Source: Tolypothrix bouteillei VB521301 (GTDB taxonomy: Bacteria > Cyanobacteriota > Cyanobacteriia > Cyanobacteriales > Nostocaceae). From it: a stretch of DNA of 64,000 nt. A model generated the notes under the pieces. That model had not been told where the DNA came from. It made no database searches and saw only the letters and a program-made list of their open reading frames with translations. Shown one piece after another: positions 8,529 to 17,832 of the stretch; positions within the stretch are counted from its first letter, which is position 1; every line of letters begins with the position of its first letter. The stretch is taken from the NCBI RefSeq assembly GCF_000760695.4, contig NZ_JHEG04000001.1, positions 1,706,717 through 1,770,716 of the forward strand. Direction: 5' to 3'. The position numbers and the translations under genes are program-made.

Positions 8529-9422
8529 ATGCTAAGAATTAAAAACTTGAATAAGTCTTATGGTAAGAGAAAAGTCCTTCAAGATTTGACTCTACATATT
8601 AATGCAGGAGAAGTCTACGGGTTACTAGGCGCAAATGGAGCCGGAAAAACTACGACCATTAATATTATTTGTAACCTGCTAGAAGCTGATAGTGGTTATA
8701 TTACAGTTTACAATCAACCCGTTTCAGAGGCAACTAAAACACTCATTGGTATTGCACCTCAAGAAAATATACTTTACAAAACTTTATCTTGCGAAGAGAA
8801 CCTTAACTTTTTTGCTAAGATTTACGGTTTGGAGCGTAGAACAAGACAGCAACAAATTAAAGCAACATTAGCAGCCGTGAATTTGTTAGCTCGGACAAAA
8901 AGCCCTGTGGAAACTTTAAGTGGGGGAATGCAGCGACGTTTAAATATTGCAGTTGCATTAGTTCACGAACCAAAACTGTTGATTCTAGATGAACCCACAA
9001 CAGGTTTGGATATTGAAGCACGATATGAAATCTGGGACTTGATTCGACAACTGAAGGAGCGGGGAATTACCATCCTATTAACGACTCATTTATTAGATGA
9101 AGCTGAGCGTCTTTGTCAAAGAATTGGTATTTTGAAGAGTGGGAAAATTTTAGCGGAAGGTAGTTTGGCAGAACTGAGAAAGCGGATTTCAGCTAAAGAA
9201 ATTGCCATTGTTCAAACACCTGATGAAGAACAGGCGATCGCACGGGCTATTGACTCGGGCTTTACCCCCCGGCGTTACGGTAACGATTTAGCTTTTTGGT
9301 TACCGCAACATTTAGAATTGAAGGAAATTCTTGCTTGCTTTGAGGGTATTCCTCTCGATTCCATTACTAGAAAGCAGGTTGGGTTGGAGCATATCTATTT
9401 GGAGTTGACACGAGATTATTAG
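8529..9422 (+). CDS. ABC transporter ATP-binding protein (ABC-2/DrrA class)
   Basis: 297 residues. Walker A GANGAGKT at 34-41, signature LSGGM at 130-134, Walker B LLILDEP at 150-156, switch His in LLTTHLLDEAE. A roughly 80-residue C-terminal extension after the nucleotide-binding domain is usual in DrrA-like exporters. It energises the ABC-2 permease encoded just upstream. The stop overlaps the 3' end of the convergent LysR gene by 4 nt. The substrate is unknown. Confidence 0.93.
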   Translation: MLRIKNLNKSYGKRKVLQDLTLHINAGEVYGLLGANGAGKTTTINIICNLLEADSGYITVYNQPVSEATKTLIGIAPQENILYKTLSCEENLNFFAKIYGLERRTRQQQIKATLAAVNLLARTKSPVETLSGGMQRRLNIAVALVHEPKLLILDEPTTGLDIEARYEIWDLIRQLKERGITILLTTHLLDEAERLCQRIGILKSGKILAEGSLAELRKRISAKEIAIVQTPDEEQAIARAIDSGFTPRRYGNDLAFWLPQHLELKEILACFEGIPLDSITRKQVGLEHIYLELTRDY

Positions 9423-10318
9423 AAAGTCTCACAGTTGAGTGCTGAAAAACTTCTCACAACTTCTAAAAAACGCTGTATGGTTGGAGAGCGATCCTGCTGT
9501 CGCCAGATCGTGTTAATTCCTACCTCTGGAGTTGGCTCTTGTAAAGCTTTGTAAACAACTCCAGTTCTTTGTAAATGCCTCATTGACGCAGGTACGATTG
9601 CGACTCCCATCTGAGCAGCAACTAAACTGACAATTGTTTGCATCTGAGATGCTTCCTGTGCAACTTGAGGGCTAAAACCCGCTTGCTGGCAAAAACTGAT
9701 AATTGCATCGTAGAGCTTTGACGCCAGCTTTCGGGGAAATAAGATAAATTGTTCGCTCAAGAGCGATCGCACAGACACGTTCGTTTCATTTGCTAAAGTA
9801 TGTCCTTCTGGTAACGCGACTATTAAAGATTCTCGAAAAATCGTTTCTGTTTTGAAAAGAGCTTCTTCAACTGGGGGGCGAAGAAACCCAACATCAATTC
9901 TTCCTTCTGCTAACCATTGCAGTTGTTGGTCAGATGTGAGTTCGTGCAGTTCTAGCCTCACTTTTGGTACAGCTGTACGAAACATACGTAAAATTTCTGG
10001 CAGAACGTTAAATGCAGCAGAACTTACAAAACCAATTGCTAATTGCCCAATTTCACCCCGGCTGGTTTGTCGTCCCATTTGGATGGCTTGCTCTAACTGG
10101 TTGAGGATTTGTTGCGCTTGTGCAAAAAAAACTTCCCCAGCTGCTGTTAGCTGCACCTTTCGTTTCGTGCGATGGAATAACTCAAAGCCCAACTCTGTTT
10201 CCAGTTGACGAATTTGCTGGCTTAAAGGCGGTTGTGCAATATGCAATCGCTCTGCAGCCCTTCCAAAGTGCAGTTCTTCGGCAAGAATGACAAAGTAGCG
10301 CAGATGTCGAAGTTCCAT
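9419..10318 (-). CDS. LysR-family transcriptional regulator
   Basis: 299 residues. The N-terminal winged HTH has the classical MELRHLRYFVILAEELHFGRAA start and SQQIRQLETELGFELFHRTK (about 32-51). The remainder is a periplasmic-binding-protein-like effector domain. Family members usually regulate an adjacent divergent gene; here that is the methyltransferase at 10452, separated by a 133-bp shared promoter region. The start fits the family exactly. The effector is unknown. Confidence 0.95.
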   Translation of the reverse strand: MELRHLRYFVILAEELHFGRAAERLHIAQPPLSQQIRQLETELGFELFHRTKRKVQLTAAGEVFFAQAQQILNQLEQAIQMGRQTSRGEIGQLAIGFVSSAAFNVLPEILRMFRTAVPKVRLELHELTSDQQLQWLAEGRIDVGFLRPPVEEALFKTETIFRESLIVALPEGHTLANETNVSVRSLLSEQFILFPRKLASKLYDAIISFCQQAGFSPQVAQEASQMQTIVSLVAAQMGVAIVPASMRHLQRTGVVYKALQEPTPEVGINTIWRQQDRSPTIQRFLEVVRSFSALNCETF

Positions 10319-10451
10319 TTTTTTGCTAATTAATATCTTTTACATATTACTCAACCGTGAAAAATATATTGGACAATCACTTATAAATTTTATACTTTTG
10401 AGATATGGCTGACCGGAAGGCTCGGGCTGCTGTAAATATTAGGAGAAATCG
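10319..10451. promoter_or_regulatory. Divergent promoter region LysR/methyltransferase
   Basis: 133 bp between divergent start codons. AT-rich, with an AGGAG ribosome-binding site at about 10440 for the methyltransferase. LysR proteins typically bind T-N11-A sites in such a region; no single site could be chosen with confidence. Confidence 0.4.
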
Positions 10452-11231
10452 ATGGTGCTTCAGAATCAATGGGATACATCCCTCTACGAGGGAAAACACG
10501 CTTTTGTGTGGAAATACGGGGAAGACTTGCTGCAATTATTATCTGCACAACCAGGAGAGTCCATTTTGGATGTAGGATGCGGTACGGGACAGTTAGCAGC
10601 AAAAATAGCAGATGCAGGGGCTGTTGTTATGGGGATTGATGCTGATGTGATGATGGTTGAAAAAGCAAGGCAAAACTATCCTCACTTGAAGTTTTTAGTC
10701 GCTGATGCGCGAGACTTTCAAGTCAACGAACCGTTTGATGCTGTTTTCTCTAATGCAGCGCTGCACTGGATTCCACAAGCAAATGCAGTCATTCGCTGTA
10801 TTGATCGAGCCCTGAAACCAGGGGGTCGTTTTGTAGCAGAGTTTGGTGGGAAAGGCAATATTCACGCGATCGCGGAAGCTCTTTATGATGTGCTTAGAGA
10901 AAATGGTTTGCAATCTCCCGAACAGCTAAACCCTTGGTACTTCCCCAGTATTAGTGAGTATGCAACTTGTTTGGAACAGCATGGGTTTGAAGTCCGCTAT
11001 GCAGTTTTGTTCGATCGCCCCACAATATTAGAAGATGGAGATGCAGGCTTGGCAAATTGGATTCGGATGTTTGGCGATCGCTTTTTATCTGGGCTGTCTG
11101 TTGAGCAGCACACCCGTGTCATTCATAATATAGAACAGCGTCTGAAACCAGTGCTTTATCAAAATGGCAGATGGAGCGCTGATTATCGCAGAATCCGTGT
11201 GGTTGCTGTGAAAAACGATCGGTCTGCTTAA
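10452..11231 (+). CDS. Class I SAM-dependent methyltransferase (trans-aconitate methyltransferase-like)
   Basis: 259 residues. Motif I ILDVGCGTGQLA (about 38-49), the acidic motif VMGIDADVMMVEKAR, a motif around FDAVFSNAALHWI, and LKPGGRFVAEFGG after it are all typical of Methyltransf_11/Tam-like small-molecule methyltransferases. AGGAG lies 8 nt before the ATG. The first 30 residues (WDTSLYEGKHAFVWKYGEDLL) match the usual beginning of this subfamily. It is divergent from, and possibly controlled by, the LysR gene. The substrate is not deducible. Confidence 0.88.
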   Translation: MVLQNQWDTSLYEGKHAFVWKYGEDLLQLLSAQPGESILDVGCGTGQLAAKIADAGAVVMGIDADVMMVEKARQNYPHLKFLVADARDFQVNEPFDAVFSNAALHWIPQANAVIRCIDRALKPGGRFVAEFGGKGNIHAIAEALYDVLRENGLQSPEQLNPWYFPSISEYATCLEQHGFEVRYAVLFDRPTILEDGDAGLANWIRMFGDRFLSGLSVEQHTRVIHNIEQRLKPVLYQNGRWSADYRRIRVVAVKNDRSA

Positions 11232-11346
11232 AAGACCTTCACAACTTCTTCATTTTGTCTCTTTACAGTAAAGAATAGGTTCCAAACAAGATTTGTTTTT
11301 GAGCCTTATATCTTAACTTTCTATGTCTAAACACTTATGTTAACCT

Positions 11347-11374
11347 CCCCTTGGGTTTTCCCAAGGGGTATTTT
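11347..11374 (+). terminator. Perfect 9-bp hairpin, terminator-like
   Basis: CCCCTTGGG, TTTT loop, CCCAAGGGG (11347-11368), then TATTTT. It lies 115 nt after the methyltransferase and 126 nt before the SH3 gene. The T-run is short, so termination efficiency is uncertain; it could alternatively be a palindromic spacer repeat. Confidence 0.5.
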
Positions 11375-11493
11375 AGGTATAAAGGCAATATGATAGTTAT
11401 CATTTTAACTGGAGCAGCAAAAAGCTTTTCGTAATGATGGCTGCACCTACTGTAGAAATATTTGTCATAAAAAGCATACGTTAAAAATCCCTT

Positions 11494-12054
11494 ATGCAGA
11501 TCCGCCCTCAAGCAGCTTTTCAACTCTCTTTGCGACAATCAATTCTGGGGTTGCTGGGGGTTTGTTCGCTGTTACTCCCAATGACTCAAAGTGCTGAGAG
11601 ATCTCAAGCACAACAAGTCAGTACTCGGTTTTCGACTCAAGAGCGTTGTTTTGGATACCGCGTGTTCGATCTTAGCGATCGCACAGTCAATTTGCGCCAG
11701 TCTGCAAACGGTCCTGTCATCAAAACGGTGAGCAACGGAACGCAAGTCTTCGATCCCTTTCCAGACACTCCACCAATCCCACCAGGAGGAAAGTGGACGC
11801 CCGTCACTTTTCAAGGACAAACTCTTTACGTATCTACCAAATTTCTATACAGAGCGATTTATTTGGTGTTCGATCCTAATGACAGCAAGGTAAATGTTCG
11901 ACAACAACCCAACGGTAGAATCATAAAGTCCCTACCCAACGAAACTGAAATCGCTTTTATCGAGCCGAAAGGAGATTGGACGAAGGTGCGTTTGGCTGCG
12001 GGGGAAGTAGGATATGTCTCCTCAAAGTTACTTAAGAAACCGAGTTGCTTCTAA
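11494..12054 (+). CDS. Exported protein with two bacterial SH3 domains
   Basis: 186 residues with an N-terminal signal peptide (hydrophobic ILGLLGVCSLLLPM, then a SAERSQAQ cleavage-like region). Two SH3b-type repeats follow: VNLRQSANGPVIKTVSNGT (about 67-85) and VNVRQQPNGRIIKSLPNET (about 132-150), each ending in a strand WTxV. Bacterial SH3 domains often bind peptidoglycan or other envelope ligands. No catalytic domain is present, so it is probably a periplasmic binding or anchoring protein. It is not in an obvious operon. Confidence 0.82.
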   Translation: MQIRPQAAFQLSLRQSILGLLGVCSLLLPMTQSAERSQAQQVSTRFSTQERCFGYRVFDLSDRTVNLRQSANGPVIKTVSNGTQVFDPFPDTPPIPPGGKWTPVTFQGQTLYVSTKFLYRAIYLVFDPNDSKVNVRQQPNGRIIKSLPNETEIAFIEPKGDWTKVRLAAGEVGYVSSKLLKKPSCF

Positions 12055-12238
12055 TTGCTAGAGCCTCAGTACAGTATTCCCATAAACTTTTGAAAACACT
12101 CCTAGGGAGAGGTCGTGTTCTGGTGCTACCTTTTTTCGCCAAATTGGTATTAATAGAAACTTTAAATATATTTCTTGATTTTATTAAAAACTTTTCCTCT
12201 AAATAAATTAAATTAAGTTTAGATGTTTATACGTAGAT

Positions 12239-12646
12239 ATGAAACGCTTTTTTTACAAAGGTATTTTAGCGATCGCTGCTACCATTACCCTAAATAACCC
12301 TTTTCCAGCCCAAGCGAACGATGATAAACTCTGGATACCCGTTAACAATAGAACAGATGGGTCTACTTATTTAGATGTTAACAGTATTACCCCTAAAGGT
12401 AATACAAAAACCTTTTGGCTCTACGCAACCGTCAATAAACCAACGCCTCAAGGATGGTCTAAAATATTAGCCCAAGGAGTTGCTAATTGCAGTACCAAAT
12501 ATACTACATACAGACAAGCAAAAGTGTACGACAGCCAAGATAAATTATTAAAATCAGTTCCACTTCAAGCGCTTAATAAGGAGTTGATTGCGACCCCAGG
12601 TGCTTTAACTAGGGATATTGCAGATTTTGTTTGTGGTTTAAACTGA
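12239..12646 (+). CDS. Small exported protein, surface-adhesin E-like
   Basis: 135 residues. The signal peptide ends near FPAQA-ND (about 26). The mature part has the pattern W-x-P-V...YLDVNSI...TFWLYATVNKP...GWSKILAQGVANCSTKY, and a C-terminal C in ADFVCG. This recalls the Adhesin_E-like family of short secreted beta proteins with a conserved Cys pair (here about 90 and 132). A structural or envelope role is likely, but the precise function is unknown. It is preceded by a 184-bp AT-rich spacer and has its own promoter presumably. Confidence 0.65.
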   Translation: MKRFFYKGILAIAATITLNNPFPAQANDDKLWIPVNNRTDGSTYLDVNSITPKGNTKTFWLYATVNKPTPQGWSKILAQGVANCSTKYTTYRQAKVYDSQDKLLKSVPLQALNKELIATPGALTRDIADFVCGLN

Positions 12647-12665
12647 TAGTGCTAATGGCTAATAG

Positions 12666-13163
12666 CTAATGTCTAATTTCTAAATTGAGAATATAACTCC
12701 CCAGTTGAACTTCTCCAGCCCATAACTCATACTCTATACGCAAATGCTCGGGCAAAGGATCTCCACGTAGTGTCAAATGACGGGTAAAATTATGCAAGCG
12801 AATGGGTTCGTTTTTCTGGGTTGATTCATTGGGTAACCAATAGCGGGTTCTACCATAGGCTTCCTGTTGCCAAAAGTGACGGTAACTCAAGCGACCATTA
12901 CCTTGTATGGTCATAATAGCTTGTTCGGGAGCCATTTCCATCCACCATTGTTGGTTGTTGTTGGAAGATTCAACACTGTCTTCTTGTGTTAAAGAATTTA
13001 TATTCTCTGAATCTAAATTATTGACAGGTGGTTCACTCAAGAGTAAATGAAATCTATTGCGGTCTTTTTGATAGAGTGTAGCAGCAGTTTCTACAACAGA
13101 ATAAATTGGCAAGTCAACAGAGATGAGCGATAGACAAACGGTTTTGCGATATTGCGTTAGCAT
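12666..13163 (-). CDS. Conserved hypothetical protein, cyanobacterial type
   Basis: 165 residues, soluble, with no signal peptide or membrane segment. A low-complexity Asn/Ser linker (about 48-70) separates an N-terminal part starting MLTQYRKTVCLSLISVDLP from an aromatic-rich C-terminal domain (QQWWMEMAPEQAIMTIQGN, YRHFWQQEAYGRTRYWLP). The two-part architecture suggests a real protein, though the family was not recognised. It runs convergent to the adhesin E-like gene with 19 nt between stops. Confidence 0.6.
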   Translation of the reverse strand: MLTQYRKTVCLSLISVDLPIYSVVETAATLYQKDRNRFHLLLSEPPVNNLDSENINSLTQEDSVESSNNNQQWWMEMAPEQAIMTIQGNGRLSYRHFWQQEAYGRTRYWLPNESTQKNEPIRLHNFTRHLTLRGDPLPEHLRIEYELWAGEVQLGSYILNLEIRH

Positions 13164-13698
13164 GAGAGTAATAACGGTTAGAAGTTAGTAAAAGCAAAAA
13201 AGCTTATTGAAGGTGTGGATTTTCTTGAAGGAATTGATATAAAGTCAAGAAGAAGAACCCGTATTCATTTTCACACACACAATTTTTTATTGGTCAATTA
13301 AAATTTAGTTTGTCTTGAAGCAAGTGATTGGTATTCTCTACTGTTGTTAGAGCGATCGCATCGCCAACTGAGTAAATCAAAACAACGCGTTCTACTTTAC
13401 ATATATTTACCTCTTCCATAGAATTGTTGCTCGGACAGCACCCTCTGAGGTTATATAGGTACCTGTCAAGGAAACTTATGCAATTGGAGTAAGACGTTAA
13501 CTAGTCAATTGGCATAATAGTTGATCTAGTATAACTGTATATAATAAAAATTGTTGAATAATTCAATATTTTTTATCAAGCATGATACCATTATTTACTA
13601 AATTTTTCCTATTGATTTTGTATAAAGAGTACCCAAAAACGCTCTGTAGCCCTTAAGGTTGTTAAAAGCAAGACCAACTTACCAACCGCAATGCCGTA
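13164..13698. other. 535-bp spacer upstream of Ser/Thr kinase
   Basis: AT-rich. TATAAC at 13530 and TATAAT at 13540 are possible -10 elements without a well-spaced -35. One HIP1 octamer is near 13352. No small ORF with convincing composition was found. It must contain divergent promoters for the hypothetical gene and the kinase. Confidence 0.4.
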
Positions 13699-14835
13699 AT
13701 GTTACAAGAAATTAACCCAGGAACTTTAGTTAACAATCGCTACCAAGTCCAGAAAGTTTTAGGACAAGGGGGCTTTGGGAGAACTTACCTAGCATTCGAT
13801 GTCCAGCGGTTTGATGAAGCTTGTGTTCTTAAAGAATTTGTCCCGGAAAATACAAAAGAAGATTTGGTTCGTAAATCCCGCGAATTATTTGAGCGGGAAG
13901 CTAAAATTTTGTACCAAATTAACCATCCCCAAATTCCCAAGTTTCTTGCTTGGTTAACTGAGGAAGATCGACTCTTTATCGTCCAGGAGTACATTCAAGG
14001 TAAAACCTACTCCGAACTCTTGTACGATCGTCTTTCTCAGCAAAAAGTACCGTTTTCTGAAGCTGAGGTTATTCAGTGGCTGCAAGATTTATTACCAGTA
14101 CTGACATACATTCACCTGCAAAATATTATTCATAGAGACATTTCACTAGATAATGTCATGTTCTCGAACAAACAGTCCAAACCTGTACTGATTGATTTTG
14201 GAGTCGTTAAAGAGAAGGTCACTGAAATTTTCTCTACAACCGAGCACAATGCTTCTCCCTTTGCTCGAGGTTCCATAGTGGGGAAAGTGGGTTATTCGCC
14301 ACCGGAACAAATTTATATGGGACAGTGCTATCCCTGTAGCGATATTTATGCCTTGGGAGTAAGTGCGCTTGTTCTTCTGACAGGAAAAATGCCCAATTTA
14401 TTAATTGATTATCTCACCTTGAAGTGGCAATGGCGTTCCCATATTAGTATCAGCGAGCCATTAGGTAAGATACTGGACAAAATGCTAGCAGAGCAACCAG
14501 CACAACGATATCAGTCAGCTCGTGAAGTATTGTCTGCACTCCAATCAATGGTATTGGGATATACCATGACTAATGAACCTACCCGAACTCTGGGAATTCC
14601 TCCGCTAAATTTGAAAAGAGACACTTCGACAAAAACTCCTATTAATCCAGAGTTTTTAGAACTTTGCCGTCAAGAACTGACCCGTTCTGTAGGACCATTT
14701 GCCAGTCTTCTTCTTGAAGAGGTTTTGACCCGATTTCCTAACATAAACTGCAGTCAACTTGTAGAAGCTTTGATGGCAGAAATTCCTCACCCACAAAGAG
14801 CGGAAGAATTTAGAAAGCGAATGAAACTAGAATGA
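13699..14835 (+). CDS. Hanks-type serine/threonine protein kinase, soluble
   Basis: 378 residues. Glycine loop GQGGFG (22-27), catalytic Lys45 in VLKEF, HRD at 145-147 in HRDISLDN with Asn152, DFG at 166-168, and an activation segment ending in YSPPEQ. The kinase domain spans about 14-285. The C-terminal tail (about 310-378) is helical and unrecognised. No membrane segment or PASTA repeats, so it is cytosolic. In place of the common HRDIKPxN it has HRDISLDN, a variation seen in this cyanobacterial subfamily. A perfect inverted repeat follows the stop. Confidence 0.93.
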   Translation: MLQEINPGTLVNNRYQVQKVLGQGGFGRTYLAFDVQRFDEACVLKEFVPENTKEDLVRKSRELFEREAKILYQINHPQIPKFLAWLTEEDRLFIVQEYIQGKTYSELLYDRLSQQKVPFSEAEVIQWLQDLLPVLTYIHLQNIIHRDISLDNVMFSNKQSKPVLIDFGVVKEKVTEIFSTTEHNASPFARGSIVGKVGYSPPEQIYMGQCYPCSDIYALGVSALVLLTGKMPNLLIDYLTLKWQWRSHISISEPLGKILDKMLAEQPAQRYQSAREVLSALQSMVLGYTMTNEPTRTLGIPPLNLKRDTSTKTPINPEFLELCRQELTRSVGPFASLLLEEVLTRFPNINCSQLVEALMAEIPHPQRAEEFRKRMKLE

Positions 14836-14855
14836 TTTTTTACAGCATTAAAAGT

Positions 14856-14901
14856 AGGGTAGGTATTGCCCTAATATGGAACTTTGGGCAATACCTACCC
14901 T
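14856..14901. terminator. 16-bp perfect inverted repeat between convergent genes
   Basis: AGGGTAGGTATTGCCC at 14856-14871 and its exact complement at 14886-14901 flank a 14-nt loop. It lies between the 3' ends of the kinase (+) and the SagB/ThcOx gene (-), so it could act in both directions as a transcript 3'-end structure. No T-run follows on either strand. Confidence 0.55.
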
Positions 14902-14970
14902 AATGAATGACCGAATTTATAGAAAATGCCAACTGAATTATCCGTATTTTCAAGAAAAAACTCATGAAAA

Positions 14971-16503
14971 TTATCTAGGTCTTCCCAAGGTTGTCATGTA
15001 TAAAACTGCTTCATCGCCAGGAATCCCTAACACTTCATTGACTCGATCGTCAAAAAAACCACCAATACCACTGACTCCTAAACCAAGGCGAATCGCTGCT
15101 AAATTTAACCTTTGTCCTAAATGACCCGCATCCATATGTAAATATCGGTAAACGCGATCGCCATACTGAGCAACTGCTGATTTTAAATCTGCTGTATGAA
15201 AAACAACAGCTGCTGCATCTCGCCCTAACTCCTGTCCCAAGCAGAGAAAGTGGAGTTCTTTTCTAAAGTTTTTAAAACGAATTTGTCGTAATTCTTGTGC
15301 TTTTGGTGCGTAATAGTAACAGCCTGTTTCTAGCCCTTTGACCCCAGATACAGCAATAAATGTTTCTATTAAATTTAGGTCAAAGTAATCGACTGAATTA
15401 TCAAAACCTTGGTAAATGTAATTTTCATGTTGATAAGTAAAATCAAGTAAAGCTTTCAGTTCGTCAAAAGTTAAATCCTCACCACTGTAGGCGCGGGTAG
15501 ATCGTCTCTTCAAAATAGTCACTTCTAACCCCTCTAGCTTTTCCCCCCAATTAATAGGGTGGCTTACAGTAGAAATTTTTTCGCAGAAAGGAAAGTTGTA
15601 TTTATCTTCTAAAGACTTTTCTTGCTTGACTGTCGGTAAATTGAGCTTACCTGTTGTACCTGGTTTGATTTCTGTGGCGCGATGAAAATATTTCAGCAAT
15701 TCTCCATCAGGAATGTGAGGAAAATTCGTCTCTGTGGCGGAAGGTAAAGTCGTGCGTCCTGTAGGTAAGTTCTGCTTGATATCGAGTAAATCTGCTAGGG
15801 GAAGAACTGCGATCGCACCTTCATGTAACGTATCGATATAAAGCAGTTCGTTCACTTGTTCATCAATAAAACCACCGATGGGGTGGGGGTGATAGTCAGT
15901 AATAGCTCCGGCTAACTCAATATTTCCCAAGAGATGTCCTGTATCCAAAAAAATTCGTCGGTAAGCCCTGTCTTCATAACGCCATGCCGAGCGATGGAAA
16001 ATGGCAGTGAGCACAATTGCCAGTTGAGTTGCTTCCAAAGCGGGGTGCCAAAAACAAGCTTCCTGCAATTTCTGCCACACATCACTTTCCCAATAATGCA
16101 TTAAAGCATGAGTTCGGCACTGATAATTATACAGACCGGGAGGTAACAACGGCGTTCCGCGAGACACTACGTACATCTCCGCAGGATACAAGCCCCCCGC
16201 GCTAGGTGCAGCACGAAGATACACAGCACTTCCCATAGAAGGCATTCTTGCTGTTAACCCATAACTGCAAAATAGCAACCGTGCAAGCCTTTGCCACCAC
16301 TGACTTTCTGGGTTACCAGCAAATGCTTCTGGCTTTTCTTGAATGTACGGTCTCAGGTCAAAAACAGAGCCAATTTTGTACTCTTTAAATGGGACTGGTT
16401 GCTGAGACCAATCCAACCCCTTATTTTTAGAGGCAATGGTCTGAGGGTCATACTTAGTACGTTCGTGGTAGTGCTGAGCGATGGATTGGCGTAATTCCGG
16501 CAT
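14971..16503 (-). CDS. SagB/ThcOx-family dehydrogenase (tandem nitroreductase domains)
   Basis: 510 residues with two nitroreductase-fold halves. The first (about 70-230) contains the LYPAEMYVV segment; the second (about 305-505) begins LKRRSTRAYSGEDLTFDELKAL and ends GIPGDEAVLYMTTLGRPR. FMN-dependent enzymes of this family oxidise azoline rings in thiazole/oxazole peptide pathways (SagB, McbC, ThcOx), but many cyanobacterial copies stand alone. No YcaO cyclase, precursor or peptidase lies nearby, so its substrate is open. The start is the ATG at 16503 (MPELRQSIAQHYHERTKYDP), a natural beginning for this family. Confidence 0.88.
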   Translation of the reverse strand: MPELRQSIAQHYHERTKYDPQTIASKNKGLDWSQQPVPFKEYKIGSVFDLRPYIQEKPEAFAGNPESQWWQRLARLLFCSYGLTARMPSMGSAVYLRAAPSAGGLYPAEMYVVSRGTPLLPPGLYNYQCRTHALMHYWESDVWQKLQEACFWHPALEATQLAIVLTAIFHRSAWRYEDRAYRRIFLDTGHLLGNIELAGAITDYHPHPIGGFIDEQVNELLYIDTLHEGAIAVLPLADLLDIKQNLPTGRTTLPSATETNFPHIPDGELLKYFHRATEIKPGTTGKLNLPTVKQEKSLEDKYNFPFCEKISTVSHPINWGEKLEGLEVTILKRRSTRAYSGEDLTFDELKALLDFTYQHENYIYQGFDNSVDYFDLNLIETFIAVSGVKGLETGCYYYAPKAQELRQIRFKNFRKELHFLCLGQELGRDAAAVVFHTADLKSAVAQYGDRVYRYLHMDAGHLGQRLNLAAIRLGLGVSGIGGFFDDRVNEVLGIPGDEAVLYMTTLGRPR

Positions 16504-16726
16504 AAGATGTATAAATATGCTTCTGCTACATATCTTGGCATTCTAGAGGCTCATCATTTAGTCTTAATGAGTACAAATGAGGAGCGAAGAGGGAAGGTAA
16601 CAAGAAAATAATTGACTCAAAGAACAATTAGGAGAGATTTTTTAATTTTTCATTAAAAATGTGAGCTGCACAATAGCAAATTTGAATTTTTAATTTTCAA
16701 TTTACTATTTGTCTCTCCTGTATTCA

Positions 16727-17638
16727 TTATCTTCTATCCGGATGAGAACTATCGGGTGTCCGTAGCAAACGTTGAGAATTTCGTCTCCAGCGAGTCAAAC
16801 CATAGCCAGCCGCTACCAGAACCAACAAATAGGGGCTGTAGACAAGCAACCAGATACCCAATTTCAGCAAACCAACAGTAAATTCTCCCAAAGAGTGAGT
16901 AGAATTATTCCAAGCTTCTTGTACTTGCAAACCAAAAGCGGGTTGCGTTGCCTTGGCAGAAACTGCTGCTGCTAAATTTAAAGTAATTGTAGAGTAAGCA
17001 ACTTGATTTTGTAAGTTTTTTAGCTGAGCATCAATTCGCTCTATAGATTCTCGGACATTGTTAAGTTCTTTAGCCACGCTTAAGACATCTCTGACAGAAC
17101 CAGCTTTATCCATAATTTTTTGCAAATTACTTTCTGTTTTCCGCAGATTACTTAACCTTGCTTGAATATCAACAATTTGGTTACCCACATCTTCAGCCGT
17201 GATGGTACGATTTTCTACATTGCCCAATTTAGCTAACTCATCTAAGGTAGGTTCTAACAAGTTTTGAGGAACTCGCATTTGTATTGTTGCGGTATGGCGA
17301 GTATATTCAACTTTTGGCTGTTGTTCTTCCAATCCAATTAAATCTCCCTGTTGTTTGTTAATAAGTTGGGAGACAATCTCTAAACTTTTGTCTACAGAAT
17401 CGACCACAACTGTCATTGATGCTTTTTTAATAAGTTGCGGGCGAGAACGGACTTGCGCTGCTTGGGCTGTAGCGGATGAATCAGTACTGACGTCATTAGC
17501 AGGGGCTTCCTCTTGAAGCGGAACATTGCTTGGTGGTGCGCCTCCGCTCATTTCAGGTGCAGCCGCACAGCCAGTAAAAATGATTCCTCCCGCTAGCAAA
17601 CTCAAAATCGCTATTAAACTATGTAATTTTTTATACAT
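16727..17638 (-). CDS. DUF4349 domain lipoprotein
   Basis: 303 residues. Lipoprotein signal with lipobox F-T-G-C24. After an acidic/Ser-rich linker, the DUF4349 region (about 74-235) starts RPQLIKKASMTVVVDSV and includes a long coiled coil (RLSNLRKTESNLQKIMDKA...SIERIDAQLKNLQNQV). A membrane span (LLKLGIWLLVYSPYLLVLVAAG, about 257-278) is followed by a short basic tail. Envelope-anchored protein of unknown function. It is separated by about 195 nt from the membrane-anchored protein gene upstream. Confidence 0.87.
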   Translation of the reverse strand: MYKKLHSLIAILSLLAGGIIFTGCAAAPEMSGGAPPSNVPLQEEAPANDVSTDSSATAQAAQVRSRPQLIKKASMTVVVDSVDKSLEIVSQLINKQQGDLIGLEEQQPKVEYTRHTATIQMRVPQNLLEPTLDELAKLGNVENRTITAEDVGNQIVDIQARLSNLRKTESNLQKIMDKAGSVRDVLSVAKELNNVRESIERIDAQLKNLQNQVAYSTITLNLAAAVSAKATQPAFGLQVQEAWNNSTHSLGEFTVGLLKLGIWLLVYSPYLLVLVAAGYGLTRWRRNSQRLLRTPDSSHPDRR

Positions 17639-17832
17639 ACTGTGTTTGCGAGCTAACCATAGTGTGGATTCACTCAGTATGGCTGACTCAAAAATTCGTG
17701 TCTGCTATTGTTGCAGATTGTGAAACAGCAAGTGTGTTTTATGCGATCTTCTGACAAATACCCTTTTGTTTAATCCATAGAAGCTTAGTCTTAAGGTGCT
17801 TGTTAAAGAATTTAAAAGTATTTTCCCCTTTT

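Noticed and set aside
14971..16503. RiPP (thiazole/oxazole peptide) cluster around the SagB/ThcOx gene
   Set aside because: Neighbours are a kinase and a DUF4349 lipoprotein; no cyclase, precursor or exporter is adjacent.
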